NCBI RefSeq assembly: GCF_020171925.1 | Contig: NZ_JAIVAR010000007.1 | Span: forward strand, 62,001 to 126,000 | Source: Rossellomorea aquimaris | GTDB lineage: Bacteria > Bacillota > Bacilli > Bacillales > Bacillaceae_B | Direction: 5' to 3' | DNA length: 64,000 bases | In this document: positions 54,696-63,080 of the stretch, one piece after another | Layout of the letters: every line of letters starts with the position of its first letter | Numbering within the stretch: position 1 is the first letter of the stretch | The notes under the pieces: model-generated | Databases searched by the model: none | Told to the model about the DNA's origin: nothing | What the model saw: only the letters and a program-made list of their open reading frames with translations | Made by a program: the position numbers and the translations under genes

Positions 54696-55898
54696 ATGAA
54701 AGACGAGAAACATTTTGAGACACGTGTGATACATGAGGGGTACGAGTCTTCTCAGCATTACGATAGTTTAGCTCCCCCTTTATATCAAACTTCAACCTAC
54801 ACGTTCGCCAATGCAAAGCAGGGAGAAAACCGGTTTGCAGGTGAAGAAGAGGGATATATTTATTCAAGGCTTGGGAATCCTACTGTCGGAATACTGGAGA
54901 AAAGAATGGCGTCGCTTGAGGGCGGAGAGGCGGCCCTTGCTTTTGGATCCGGGATGGCAGCCGTTTCAGCTGTGCTCTTTTCACTTACTAAATCAGGCGA
55001 TCATATCCTTTGTTCCCAAGGGGTTTATGGCTGTACATTCGGTCTCTTGGAATTACTGAATCAAAAGTTTGCCATCAATCATGATTTTTCAGCAATGGAC
55101 TCTGAAGAGGAAATACGTGCAAAAATCAAGGACAATACAGCATGCATCTATGTGGAAACCCCGATCAACCCTACAATGCAACTGATTGACTTACAGATGA
55201 TTGCCAAAGTAGCGAAGGAGAAGGGGATCCCCGTCGTAGTCGATAATACGTTCTGTTCACCGTATTTGCAAAGACCACTTGAGCTCGGCTGTGATATCGT
55301 CATCCACAGTGCCACCAAATACATTGGCGGCCATGGCGACGTCATTGCGGGAATCGTGGTCGGTTCACAAGAAAAGATGTCCGAGATCAGGATGACGACA
55401 CAAAAGGATATCGGCGGCATCATTTCTCCATTCGATTCCTGGTTATTACTGAGAGGATTGAAGACCCTTGCCGTGCGTCTCGACCGTCACTGTGATAGTG
55501 CGGATAAGATCGCCGGTCTGTTAGCTACCCATCCAGCGGTCGAACAGGTGATTTATCCGGGGCGTCAGGATCATCCCCAGCATGAGATCATGAAGAAGCA
55601 AATGAAAAAGCCCGGGGGAATGATTTCCTTTATCATCAAGGGTTCAAAGGAAGATGCACAAAAGTTCATGGATGACCTTGAACTGATCAAGATTGCGGTC
55701 AGCCTGGGGGATGCGGAAACCTTGATCCAGCATCCGGCTACGATGACACATGCTGTCGTCCCGGAAGAGGCGAGAGTGAAAATGGGCATCACTGATACCC
55801 TCCTCAGGCTGTCTGTCGGACTGGAGTCCACGGAAGATATTTGGAATGACCTTGAACAGGCATTGAATAAAGTGAAGTTTCCAAGCGATGTAATGTAA
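54696..55898 (+). CDS. megL: Methionine gamma-lyase
   Basis: PLP enzyme of the Cys/Met metabolism family that splits methionine into methanethiol, 2-oxobutyrate and ammonia. The PLP lysine is Lys208 in SATKYIGGHGD. Cys113 in GVYGCTFGLL sits where methionine gamma-lyases carry their active-site cysteine, which separates it from cystathionine enzymes. 400 residues. ATG 54696 follows TGGGAGGAA; the frame opens 13 codons earlier from a GTG. Single gene, convergent with the free-methionine sulfoxide reductase gene. Confidence 0.88.
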   Translation: MKDEKHFETRVIHEGYESSQHYDSLAPPLYQTSTYTFANAKQGENRFAGEEEGYIYSRLGNPTVGILEKRMASLEGGEAALAFGSGMAAVSAVLFSLTKSGDHILCSQGVYGCTFGLLELLNQKFAINHDFSAMDSEEEIRAKIKDNTACIYVETPINPTMQLIDLQMIAKVAKEKGIPVVVDNTFCSPYLQRPLELGCDIVIHSATKYIGGHGDVIAGIVVGSQEKMSEIRMTTQKDIGGIISPFDSWLLLRGLKTLAVRLDRHCDSADKIAGLLATHPAVEQVIYPGRQDHPQHEIMKKQMKKPGGMISFIIKGSKEDAQKFMDDLELIKIAVSLGDAETLIQHPATMTHAVVPEEARVKMGITDTLLRLSVGLESTEDIWNDLEQALNKVKFPSDVM

Positions 55899-55901
55899 AA
55901 A

Positions 55902-55933
55902 AGAGCGTACAGAATGAGGATTCTGTACGCTCT
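55902..55933. terminator. Bidirectional terminator megL/ytsP
   Basis: AGAGCGTACAGAAT (55902–55915) pairs perfectly with ATTCTGTACGCTCT (55920–55933). Confidence 0.9.
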
Positions 55934-55939
55934 CTTCTT

Positions 55940-56425
55940 TTAAAGGTGTTTGAGAAGCTCGGCCGTGAATGCTTCTAAGTATTGGCGATCTTCGTCATCA
56001 AAACGGGCTTTTTCCGGGCTGTCGATATCCAGAACCCCAAGGAGCTTGCCATCTTTGACCAGCGGGATGACAATTTCAGATTGAGAAGCAGCGTCACATG
56101 CAATATGACCCGGGAAGCTGTGGACATCTTCAACGACTAGTGTTCTTCTTTCGTCCGCTGAAGTTCCGCATACCCCTCGACCCAATGGGATCCTGACACA
56201 TGCTGGAAGGCCTTGGAATGGTCCCAGGACAAGTTGATTGCTCTCTTCCTCGAATAGATAGAACCCTACCCAATTAATGCGATCCAAAAATTGATTCAGC
56301 AGGGCAGAGGCATTACTTAAGTTGGCGATGGCATTCCTTTCGCCTTCCAATAATGCATTAAGCTGCTTTGTGACAAGGCCGTAGCCATCCTTCTTCGATC
56401 CTTTATATTTTTCTACTTGAAACAT
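55940..56425 (-). CDS. ytsP: Free methionine-(R)-sulfoxide reductase, GAF fold
   Basis: 161 residues from ATG 56425 (FQVEKYKGSKKDGYG); two more Met codons lie just upstream after GGGGGAA. GAF domain with the fRMsr cysteines in LPACVRIPLGRGVCGT and HIACDAASQSEIVIPLV. It reduces free methionine-R-sulfoxide with thioredoxin. Synteny and length match B. subtilis YtsP. Convergent with megL; both deal with methionine. Confidence 0.9.
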   Translation of the reverse strand: MFQVEKYKGSKKDGYGLVTKQLNALLEGERNAIANLSNASALLNQFLDRINWVGFYLFEEESNQLVLGPFQGLPACVRIPLGRGVCGTSADERRTLVVEDVHSFPGHIACDAASQSEIVIPLVKDGKLLGVLDIDSPEKARFDDEDRQYLEAFTAELLKHL

Positions 56426-56660
56426 CATCATTTCCCCCATTTCTACAAAATCAGCGTGAATTCCCGTCGATATCGCCCTGAATCAGGGGAAACTGTCGAG
56501 AAATACTTAAAGGAATTCCACCGGTTAAATCGAAATCTTTGTTATACACTAAGTGAAAACTCTATTAGACCATTTTTAGCATATTTTCAAGGAAGCTTCA
56601 ATAGATTCGCTTTGATTACGGTGCACTAAGGGACAACTTAAAAGAAGGGAAAAGAGGGAT

Positions 56661-57317
56661 ATGATGAAAAAAGGACAAACCTCTACTTCGCCAAAGGAAG
56701 CCATTTTTCAAGCAGCTATTTCATTGTTTTATGATCATGGGTACGATGGTACTTCCGTTAGGGACATTGCCGGAAAAGCCCATGTGAATCCAGCAACCAT
56801 CTCTTACTATTTCAAAGGCAAACAAGGGCTTTTGGAGGCATGCTTCACCAAATTCTTCGAACAATATCTTCAATTCCTCCAAGAAGAAGTCGATGCGCTT
56901 AAATATATCCGTGCCGATCTGTGCCTGAAACGAGCCGTTTTTAAAATACTGAAATTCCAGAGTGAGCACCATCAATTAGCACGGTTCATCTGGAGGGAAG
57001 TATCCATTGACTCACAAGTAGTGAGGGAAATCATCTCATCCTACCTCATGAAGGAAAGGTTTTATATGAAATGTTTGTTTGAACAAGGGATGATCGATCG
57101 CTCCTTTAAAAAGCAACCGATCAGCTTCCTTGTCATTCAGTTGAAATCCATGCTGACGATGCCATTCTTAAATAGTCAACACTTGAGGGAAGTATGGCAG
57201 ATGTTCCCGCAGGAATATTATTTTGTCGATCAGTACTATCAAAATATCGATCAATGGATCAATTTGCTGATGACCCCTGAAGGTACGACGGACTATAAGA
57301 AGGAACTGATTATCTAG
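56661..57317 (+). CDS. refZ: TetR-family regulator RefZ
   Basis: 218 residues. N-terminal TetR helix-turn-helix SVRDIAGKAHVNPATISYYFKGKQGLLEACF (about 31–62), then an all-helical ligand/dimer domain with many aromatics. B. subtilis RefZ (YttP) binds specific sites near the origin and perturbs FtsZ rings at sporulation onset. Assignment is by sequence character and place between ytsP and hisJ. The first two codons are ATG ATG (56661, 56664) after AGAGGG. A TGTCGAG element at 56494–56500 resembles a Spo0A box. Confidence 0.88.
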   Translation: MMKKGQTSTSPKEAIFQAAISLFYDHGYDGTSVRDIAGKAHVNPATISYYFKGKQGLLEACFTKFFEQYLQFLQEEVDALKYIRADLCLKRAVFKILKFQSEHHQLARFIWREVSIDSQVVREIISSYLMKERFYMKCLFEQGMIDRSFKKQPISFLVIQLKSMLTMPFLNSQHLREVWQMFPQEYYFVDQYYQNIDQWINLLMTPEGTTDYKKELII

Positions 57318-57337
57318 AACCGTGAGCTAATTAAAGA

Positions 57338-57378
57338 AGAGATTGCCACTAGTTGAAAGCTGGCAATCTCTTTTTTTT
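57338..57378. terminator. Bidirectional terminator refZ/hisJ
   Basis: AAGAGATTGCCA (57338–57349) pairs with TGGCAATCTCTT (57362–57373), then Ts. Confidence 0.9.
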
Positions 57379-58174
57379 ATACTTTCATCTCATCTCTTCC
57401 CTGATTGATGCCGTTTGCTGTATGGGCATCCGATCCATAGACGGTCACGATGCCGAGTGACCGGGCCTTTTCGATGACTTCCACAGGGGGATAGGACTCA
57501 CCGCAGTGGGGTTTGGTTAAGCCTGCCCCGTTATAATCGAGTTCTAGGCCCTTTGCTGCCACTGCCTTAAGGATCGCCTCGATTTCCTCAGTGAATGGCC
57601 TTGAGGCAGGATATAGATGTTGGAACTTCTTTACAAGTGTGATGTGACCGATGCGACCGGGTTTGAAAGCGCCGAGGTCGGATTCGATCGATTTCACTAC
57701 TGTCCGGTAGTAATGGGTGTATACAGCGTCGACGGAACCGTAACGGTCGATCATGCTTTTAAAAACCTCAGGGCTGAAATCAAGGCAATCCCATTGGTTT
57801 TGATGATGTAAGAAATGAACAGAGAGAATGCTATCATCGATTCGCGTTCCCCATCTGCTCAAGAAAGCAGCTGATTCCTGTTCAAACCCCTCGATGTAAT
57901 CCACTTCCAATCCGGAACGTATCGTAATTCGATCTTTATATGTCTCTTTCAGTTCATCTAGTGTATCGAAGTATGCGGGAACATCTACCGGGTCCATCCC
58001 GCTGTCCTGGTCCGGTGTTGTGTCAATAAAGCCTTCAGGAAGGGGGGCGTGCTCGGTAAATGTCAGATGGGAATATTGAAGGGAGATGGCTCTTTCAATA
58101 TATTGATGGAATGAGTCCGAACTTCCGTGAGGGCAAAAAGGAGTATGAATATGGCCATCGACCTTTTTCATCAT
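57377..58174 (-). CDS. hisJ: Histidinol-phosphatase, PHP family
   Basis: Dephosphorylates histidinol phosphate, the penultimate step of histidine synthesis. PHP-domain metal motifs: DGHIHTPFCPHG near the N-terminus, FTEHAPLP, the SGLEVDYIEGFE middle element, and TVYGSDAHTANGIN near the C-terminus. 265 residues, as B. subtilis HisJ. The gene stands alone, away from a his operon, as in B. subtilis. The minus-strand start is preceded by AAGGACGTG. Confidence 0.92.
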   Translation of the reverse strand: MMKKVDGHIHTPFCPHGSSDSFHQYIERAISLQYSHLTFTEHAPLPEGFIDTTPDQDSGMDPVDVPAYFDTLDELKETYKDRITIRSGLEVDYIEGFEQESAAFLSRWGTRIDDSILSVHFLHHQNQWDCLDFSPEVFKSMIDRYGSVDAVYTHYYRTVVKSIESDLGAFKPGRIGHITLVKKFQHLYPASRPFTEEIEAILKAVAAKGLELDYNGAGLTKPHCGESYPPVEVIEKARSLGIVTVYGSDAHTANGINQGRDEMKV

Positions 58175-58390
58175 AAAACACGTCCTTCTTTAAGAATTCA
58201 TCAACGAATTTCATTTGATTTTTCACTATTTTTAGAGAAAACACTAAAATTTAACTTTTACCGTTGAAAAAATAGAATTTATTAGTCAAAAATTGTCGTT
58301 CTCATGGTATCATTATAACAATGAGGATTTATTAATGAAACTTTCAATTCTATATAGATGTCTACTGAATAGGTGAACAGGGGGCTTAAG

Positions 58391-60085
58391 ATGCAATATG
58401 TCATCGCTGGAATCATACTAATCTTAATTTTATTCCTAGTTGGATTTATATCCAGAAGAAAATATTATACGGAAATTGACCGGTACGAATCCTGGAAGGT
58501 GGATATCATGAACCGTCCGATTCCAGAAGAACTGTCAAAGGTCAAACAGCTCAATATGACAGGTCAGACAGAACAGCTCTTTGAAGGCTGGAGACAGGCT
58601 TGGGACGAGATTGTTGCCGTACAGCTTCCTGATATAGAAGAATTGCTTTTTGATGCAGAGGAATATACGGATCGATTCCGATTCGGAAAAACAAAAGAAA
58701 CCCTTTCAAGGATCGACGGGGTCCTTTCCCAAACAGAAACGAAAATCGATAAGATTTTGGGGGAGCTCAATGATCTGGTCGGCAGTGAAGAAAAGAACCG
58801 TGAAGAGATAGAAGTTTTACAGCAAGAGTATAGGGATAGTAAAAAGCAATTGCTTGCTTATCGTCATACATATGGTCAGGCAGCAAAGAAAATTGAATCC
58901 GTGCTTGATGCCCTCTCCGATGAAATCAATCAATTCAATGAATTGACGGAACAAGGGAACTATCTGGATGCACGAGAAATCGTGTTGAATCTTGGTCAAG
59001 AAATGAAGTCGATTGCGTACAAGATGGAGAGCATCCCTAAATTGACCGCTGATTGCGAAAATATCCTTCCTTCTCAGCTTTCCGAGCTGGAAGCGGGATA
59101 CGACGAAATGAAGGAGCAAGGATACATACTCGATCATATCGATGTCGAGAAGGAAGTGGAGGCGCTGAAAGAGACACTTGACGGGTTCACTGGTCGCCTA
59201 CAGTCCCTCGAAGTCGAAGAAGTGGAGCAAGGGTTGCAGGAAATCAAGGGTAAGGTTGAAATGCTGTATGATCTACTCGAAAAAGAAGTTCATGCAAGGC
59301 ATTTTGTCCTTCAATTCAAGGACGAAACGACAGAGGGATTAATAAAGGCCAAAGAGGAAAACGATGATATTCAATATGAAGTGAATCTTGTGCAGCAAGG
59401 GTACCACTTACATGAATCCGATTTGAAAGCGCCTCAGGAGCTTCAGAAGAAGATCATTCAGTTATCGAAGCGTCATGAACTGGTCATCAATAAAATTGAA
59501 ACCAATCAGACAGCTTACTCTTCATTGAGTGAAGAACTGAAGGAGATCAGAAGCGTACTTGAGACCCTTCATGGTGAACAGACCGAATTCGCACTGTTCT
59601 TGCAAAACTTAAGAAAAGATGAAATCACCACCCGTGAAAAGATAGCGGAGCTTAAGAAAAAAACCGCAGAAGCAAGCAGGATGATTGCGAAAAGCAATGT
59701 GCCAGGCCTACCGGCGGATTACGATGACCTTCTGACTGAAGTACACAGGAAGATTGAACAAGTGAACGCGAGCCTGACAGAAAAGCCGTTGAATATGAAA
59801 TTCATCCAGGAAACACTTTTGGAAGCGGCAGATACAGTCGATCATTTCTATAACAAGACGCAAGAATTGATTGAAAATGTCCTGCTCTCAGAGAAGATCA
59901 TTCAGTACGGAAATCGATACAGAAGCCGTTATCAATCAGTACAGGAAGGACTGCAGATGGCGGAGGAGGCCTTCAGGCAATACGACTACCGAAGAGCCCT
60001 GGAAGAAGCAGCGACCACAATCGAGAAAGTGGAGCCGGGTGCACTGAAGAAAATTGAAAAAATGATCAACCTAGAAGAACAATGA
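58391..60085 (+). CDS. ezrA: Septation ring formation regulator EzrA
   Basis: Membrane-anchored negative regulator of FtsZ ring assembly that also links division to penicillin-binding proteins. One N-terminal helix (about 3–22, YVIAGIILILILFLVGFI), then about 540 residues of spectrin-like antiparallel coiled coils with heptads throughout. The conserved QNR-patch region near the C-terminus reads YGNRYRSRY. 564 residues, close to the usual 562. ATG 58391 follows AGGGGG. Confidence 0.94.
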   Translation: MQYVIAGIILILILFLVGFISRRKYYTEIDRYESWKVDIMNRPIPEELSKVKQLNMTGQTEQLFEGWRQAWDEIVAVQLPDIEELLFDAEEYTDRFRFGKTKETLSRIDGVLSQTETKIDKILGELNDLVGSEEKNREEIEVLQQEYRDSKKQLLAYRHTYGQAAKKIESVLDALSDEINQFNELTEQGNYLDAREIVLNLGQEMKSIAYKMESIPKLTADCENILPSQLSELEAGYDEMKEQGYILDHIDVEKEVEALKETLDGFTGRLQSLEVEEVEQGLQEIKGKVEMLYDLLEKEVHARHFVLQFKDETTEGLIKAKEENDDIQYEVNLVQQGYHLHESDLKAPQELQKKIIQLSKRHELVINKIETNQTAYSSLSEELKEIRSVLETLHGEQTEFALFLQNLRKDEITTREKIAELKKKTAEASRMIAKSNVPGLPADYDDLLTEVHRKIEQVNASLTEKPLNMKFIQETLLEAADTVDHFYNKTQELIENVLLSEKIIQYGNRYRSRYQSVQEGLQMAEEAFRQYDYRRALEEAATTIEKVEPGALKKIEKMINLEEQ

Positions 60086-60092
60086 GCATAGA

Positions 60093-60130
60093 AGCCAATG
60101 TACCTTTTGAAAAGGTGCGTTGGCTTTTGT
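60093..60130 (+). terminator. ezrA terminator
   Basis: AGCCAATGTACCTTTT pairs with AAAAGGTGCGTTGGCTTTT (mismatch near the middle). Confidence 0.75.
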
Positions 60131-60182
60131 ATGTTATGCAGATCAAATACACACATCGGATAAACGGAAGTGATCGAAAACA

Positions 60183-60226
60183 AAAGGCCCGTCGAACCAG
60201 ATACTTCTGGTCCAACGGGCCACTCT
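60183..60226 (-). terminator. braB terminator
   Basis: GGCCCGTCGAACCAG pairs with CTGGTCCAACGGGCC (one G·U). On the minus strand it is followed by TTTTGTTTTC. Confidence 0.85.
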
Positions 60227-60273
60227 TTCTTTAAGAGAAGTCTCTCTTGCTAAGGTAATTTCCAATGTTGCCG

Positions 60274-61611
60274 TTAAGCTTCAATCATGCGCTTGGATGC
60301 ACCAGACAGACTTGCAATGACAAAGCCAATGACCGCCCCGACTAATGCAGGTAAGAGCCAGCCAATTCCTTCAGCGTAGAAAGGAAGGAAGCTTAATGCA
60401 TTACTTATTGAAGAGACATCCATCCCTGCTGTCTTCAGTCCGTCGATCAAGCTGATCAATCCGGTCGGTACCAAAGCAAAAACATACACAAGGGAATATC
60501 CGTTGAACCAATTATGCATGAATGAAAGTAGAATCAGCACTATGGCCAATGGATAAATGATGATGAGTACCGGTAGTGACACGGCAATCAGCTGGGTCAA
60601 CCCGATATTGGCGATCAGCATGCTGAATAAAGACAGTACAATCACAAGCTTAGGATAAGAAATCGGTATAATTTTCGTAAAGAACTGTGCGCAAGCAGAA
60701 ACCAACCCAACGGACGTGGTGATGCAGGCAAATGTGATGGCGAGACCCAGGATCACTGCACCAAAAGAACCGAATAAGTGATTAGCGGCTGCTGATAGTA
60801 TCGCTCCGCCGTTAGCTTGTACTCCGATTGAATCCGTACTCGTCGCCCCGATATAGCTAAGGGACAGATAGACAAGCGCCAACCCTGCTGCAGCGATGAC
60901 GCCGGCAATGATCGTGATCTTTGTCAGGCTAGCCCGATTCGTTATGCCACGATCCTTTATGGCATTGATGACAACGATCCCGAAGACTAACGCTGCAATC
61001 GTATCCATCGTCAGATAGCCTTCAATGAATCCCTTAAAGAGTGCACCATTTCCATAAGCAGCATTCGGTTCACCAAAGCTCCCCATTGGAGTGACGATGC
61101 TTTTCACGACTAATACTGTCAGGATGATAAGCAGGGAAGGAGTCAAAATCTTCCCGATTCGATCAACCAGCTTGGAAGGATTCATCGCAAGCCAGGCTGT
61201 AAGTGCAAAGAATACAATCGAATAGATAAGCAGTGAAACTCCATATTTCGCTGCATCTTCGGATAAGAAAGGAATAATTCCGATTTCATAGGCAACAGTA
61301 CCGGTTCTCGGTATACCGAAGAACGGACCGATTGCCAGATACATAACAATAGTAAAAATTAATCCGAATACTGGATGCACGCGGCTTGCGAGTGTTTGCA
61401 GGTCACCTCCGGACTTTGCTATGGCGATGACTCCCATCAGCGGAAGTCCTACGCCAGTAATCAGGAATCCGGTAATTCCGGTCCATACATGATCACCAGC
61501 CTGTTGCCCAAGGAATGGAGGAAAAATCATATTTCCTGCTCCAAGGAAAAGAGCAAATAGCATTAGCCCTACAGTCAAAATACCGCCAAATGAAAGCGTT
61601 TTCTCGTTCAT
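60274..61611 (-). CDS. braB: Branched-chain amino acid:cation symporter (LIVCS family)
   Basis: Twelve-helix membrane transporter of the BrnQ/BraB family for isoleucine, leucine and valine. N-terminal MLFALFLGAGNMIFPPFLGQQAG signature, IGPFFGIPRTGTVAYEIG and CITTSVGLVSACAQFF. 445 residues. ATG 61611 follows GGAGGGG; the open frame runs 14 codons further. Position between ezrA and nifZ matches B. subtilis braB. A CodY-like motif lies upstream at 61795–61809. Confidence 0.92.
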   Translation of the reverse strand: MNEKTLSFGGILTVGLMLFALFLGAGNMIFPPFLGQQAGDHVWTGITGFLITGVGLPLMGVIAIAKSGGDLQTLASRVHPVFGLIFTIVMYLAIGPFFGIPRTGTVAYEIGIIPFLSEDAAKYGVSLLIYSIVFFALTAWLAMNPSKLVDRIGKILTPSLLIILTVLVVKSIVTPMGSFGEPNAAYGNGALFKGFIEGYLTMDTIAALVFGIVVINAIKDRGITNRASLTKITIIAGVIAAAGLALVYLSLSYIGATSTDSIGVQANGGAILSAAANHLFGSFGAVILGLAITFACITTSVGLVSACAQFFTKIIPISYPKLVIVLSLFSMLIANIGLTQLIAVSLPVLIIIYPLAIVLILLSFMHNWFNGYSLVYVFALVPTGLISLIDGLKTAGMDVSSISNALSFLPFYAEGIGWLLPALVGAVIGFVIASLSGASKRMIEA

Positions 61612-61928
61612 ATATACCCCTCCGTCTGTAAACGATATCATAAGCAAAACCATCTTATCATATTCGTGTAGAATAGTGTCGAATAACTAAATAGTCTAAC
61701 AATTTAGTATATTTAAATAACTTACTTCGCTTATCACCTAGATGATTGTCGCAAATTTCTCTAGAGTTATCAATGGTTATTTTTATAAAATATTAAAAAA
61801 TTGAAAATTATCCTTCATAAATATTATTAGGATAATAATATCAGGTGCTCAATTATTCAATATCATTTGGGAAAAAAAGAATTTGTGATAAGATTAGTGA
61901 TTGGATAGAACTAAAGAAGGTGCATATC
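61612..61928. other. Divergent braB/nifZ regulatory region
   Basis: 317 bases, strongly A+T-rich, no gene. It contains a CodY-like motif AAAAAATTGAAAATT (61795–61809; 10 of 15 consensus positions) and a perfect palindrome ATTATTA-GGA-TAATAAT (61823–61839). Promoters for both genes must lie here; no confident choice could be made. Confidence 0.45.
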
Positions 61929-63080
61929 GTGATATATTTTGATAACGCAGCAACCACAAGACCATATAAGGAAGCGTTGGATGCTTTCCTGAAAGTGAAT
62001 GAAACGTTTTACGCCAATCCCTCATCCATCCATTCCTTTGGAGGAAGGGTTGAAAAACTAATTGCCCAGTCGAGAAAGCAAATCGCCGGACTACTTAGTG
62101 TGAAGGAAAAGGAAGTGTTCTTCACTTCAGGTGGGACGGAATCCAATAACCTGGCCATTAAGGGTGTCGCCATGGGATACCGGACCAGGGGGAATCATTT
62201 AATTACGACAAAGATTGAGCATCCCTCTGTATCCAACACCATGAAGCAACTGGAATCAATCGGGTACGACATTACTTATTTGGATGTCGATGAAGCAGGA
62301 ATCGTCGACCCGGATGATATTAAAGAAGCAATCCAGAGCAATACCATCCTCGTGTCAATCATGCACGTGAATAATGAAGTGGGTTCCATTCAGCCAATCG
62401 AAGAGATCGGTTCCTTTTTAAAACAGCATCCCAAGGTCCTTTTTCACGTAGATGGCGTGCAGGCGTTCGGGAAAATCCCGACTTCTCTGCACGAAAGTGA
62501 AATTGACTTATACAGTATCTCCGCACATAAGATCCACGGCCTGAAGGGGACAGGCATGCTTTATGTAAGGGAAGGTGTGAATCTGTCCCCGCTCCTGACA
62601 GGCGGAGAACAGGAGGGGAATGTGCGGAGTGGTACAGAGAACACAGGGGGAATTGTGTCATTTGCGAAGGCGATGAGGATGTATATGGAAGAAAGTAGGG
62701 AATCCTTGGCCAGGATGAAGGATATTCAACGCTATTTAAGGAAAGAACTTATAGCGATACCTGGAGTCAAGATCCATACACCACAGCATGGACACGCGCC
62801 TCATATCCTTAATTTCTCCATTAAGGACTTCAAGAGTGAAGTGGTCGTACATGCCTTGGATCGGCATGAAGTGTATGTCTCCACTACAAGTGCATGTTCG
62901 TCAAAGAAAAGCAAGCCGAGTCAGACCCTCCTTTCAATGGGAGTCGGGGAAGACCGTGCTGACCGGGCGCTCAGGATAAGCTTGTCCTATCAGAATACAA
63001 TGGAAGAGGCAGAGCGGTTCATTCAGATTCTGGAAAAAGAAGCAGACCAACTACAGAAAACAATGAGGAGATCACGATGA
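61929..63080 (+). CDS. nifZ: Cysteine desulfurase NifZ, partner of ThiI
   Basis: Class V PLP enzyme that removes sulfur from cysteine as a persulfide and passes it to ThiI for 4-thiouridine in tRNA. MIYFDNAATT start, PLP Lys201 in SAHKIHGLKGTG, and catalytic Cys323 in STTSACSSKKSKPS. 383 residues. GTG 61929 is chosen because AAGGTG precedes it and homologs begin with IYFDNAATT; the frame opens 28 codons earlier. Stop and thiI start overlap as ATGA, so the pair is coupled. Confidence 0.92.
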   Translation: MIYFDNAATTRPYKEALDAFLKVNETFYANPSSIHSFGGRVEKLIAQSRKQIAGLLSVKEKEVFFTSGGTESNNLAIKGVAMGYRTRGNHLITTKIEHPSVSNTMKQLESIGYDITYLDVDEAGIVDPDDIKEAIQSNTILVSIMHVNNEVGSIQPIEEIGSFLKQHPKVLFHVDGVQAFGKIPTSLHESEIDLYSISAHKIHGLKGTGMLYVREGVNLSPLLTGGEQEGNVRSGTENTGGIVSFAKAMRMYMEESRESLARMKDIQRYLRKELIAIPGVKIHTPQHGHAPHILNFSIKDFKSEVVVHALDRHEVYVSTTSACSSKKSKPSQTLLSMGVGEDRADRALRISLSYQNTMEEAERFIQILEKEADQLQKTMRRSR

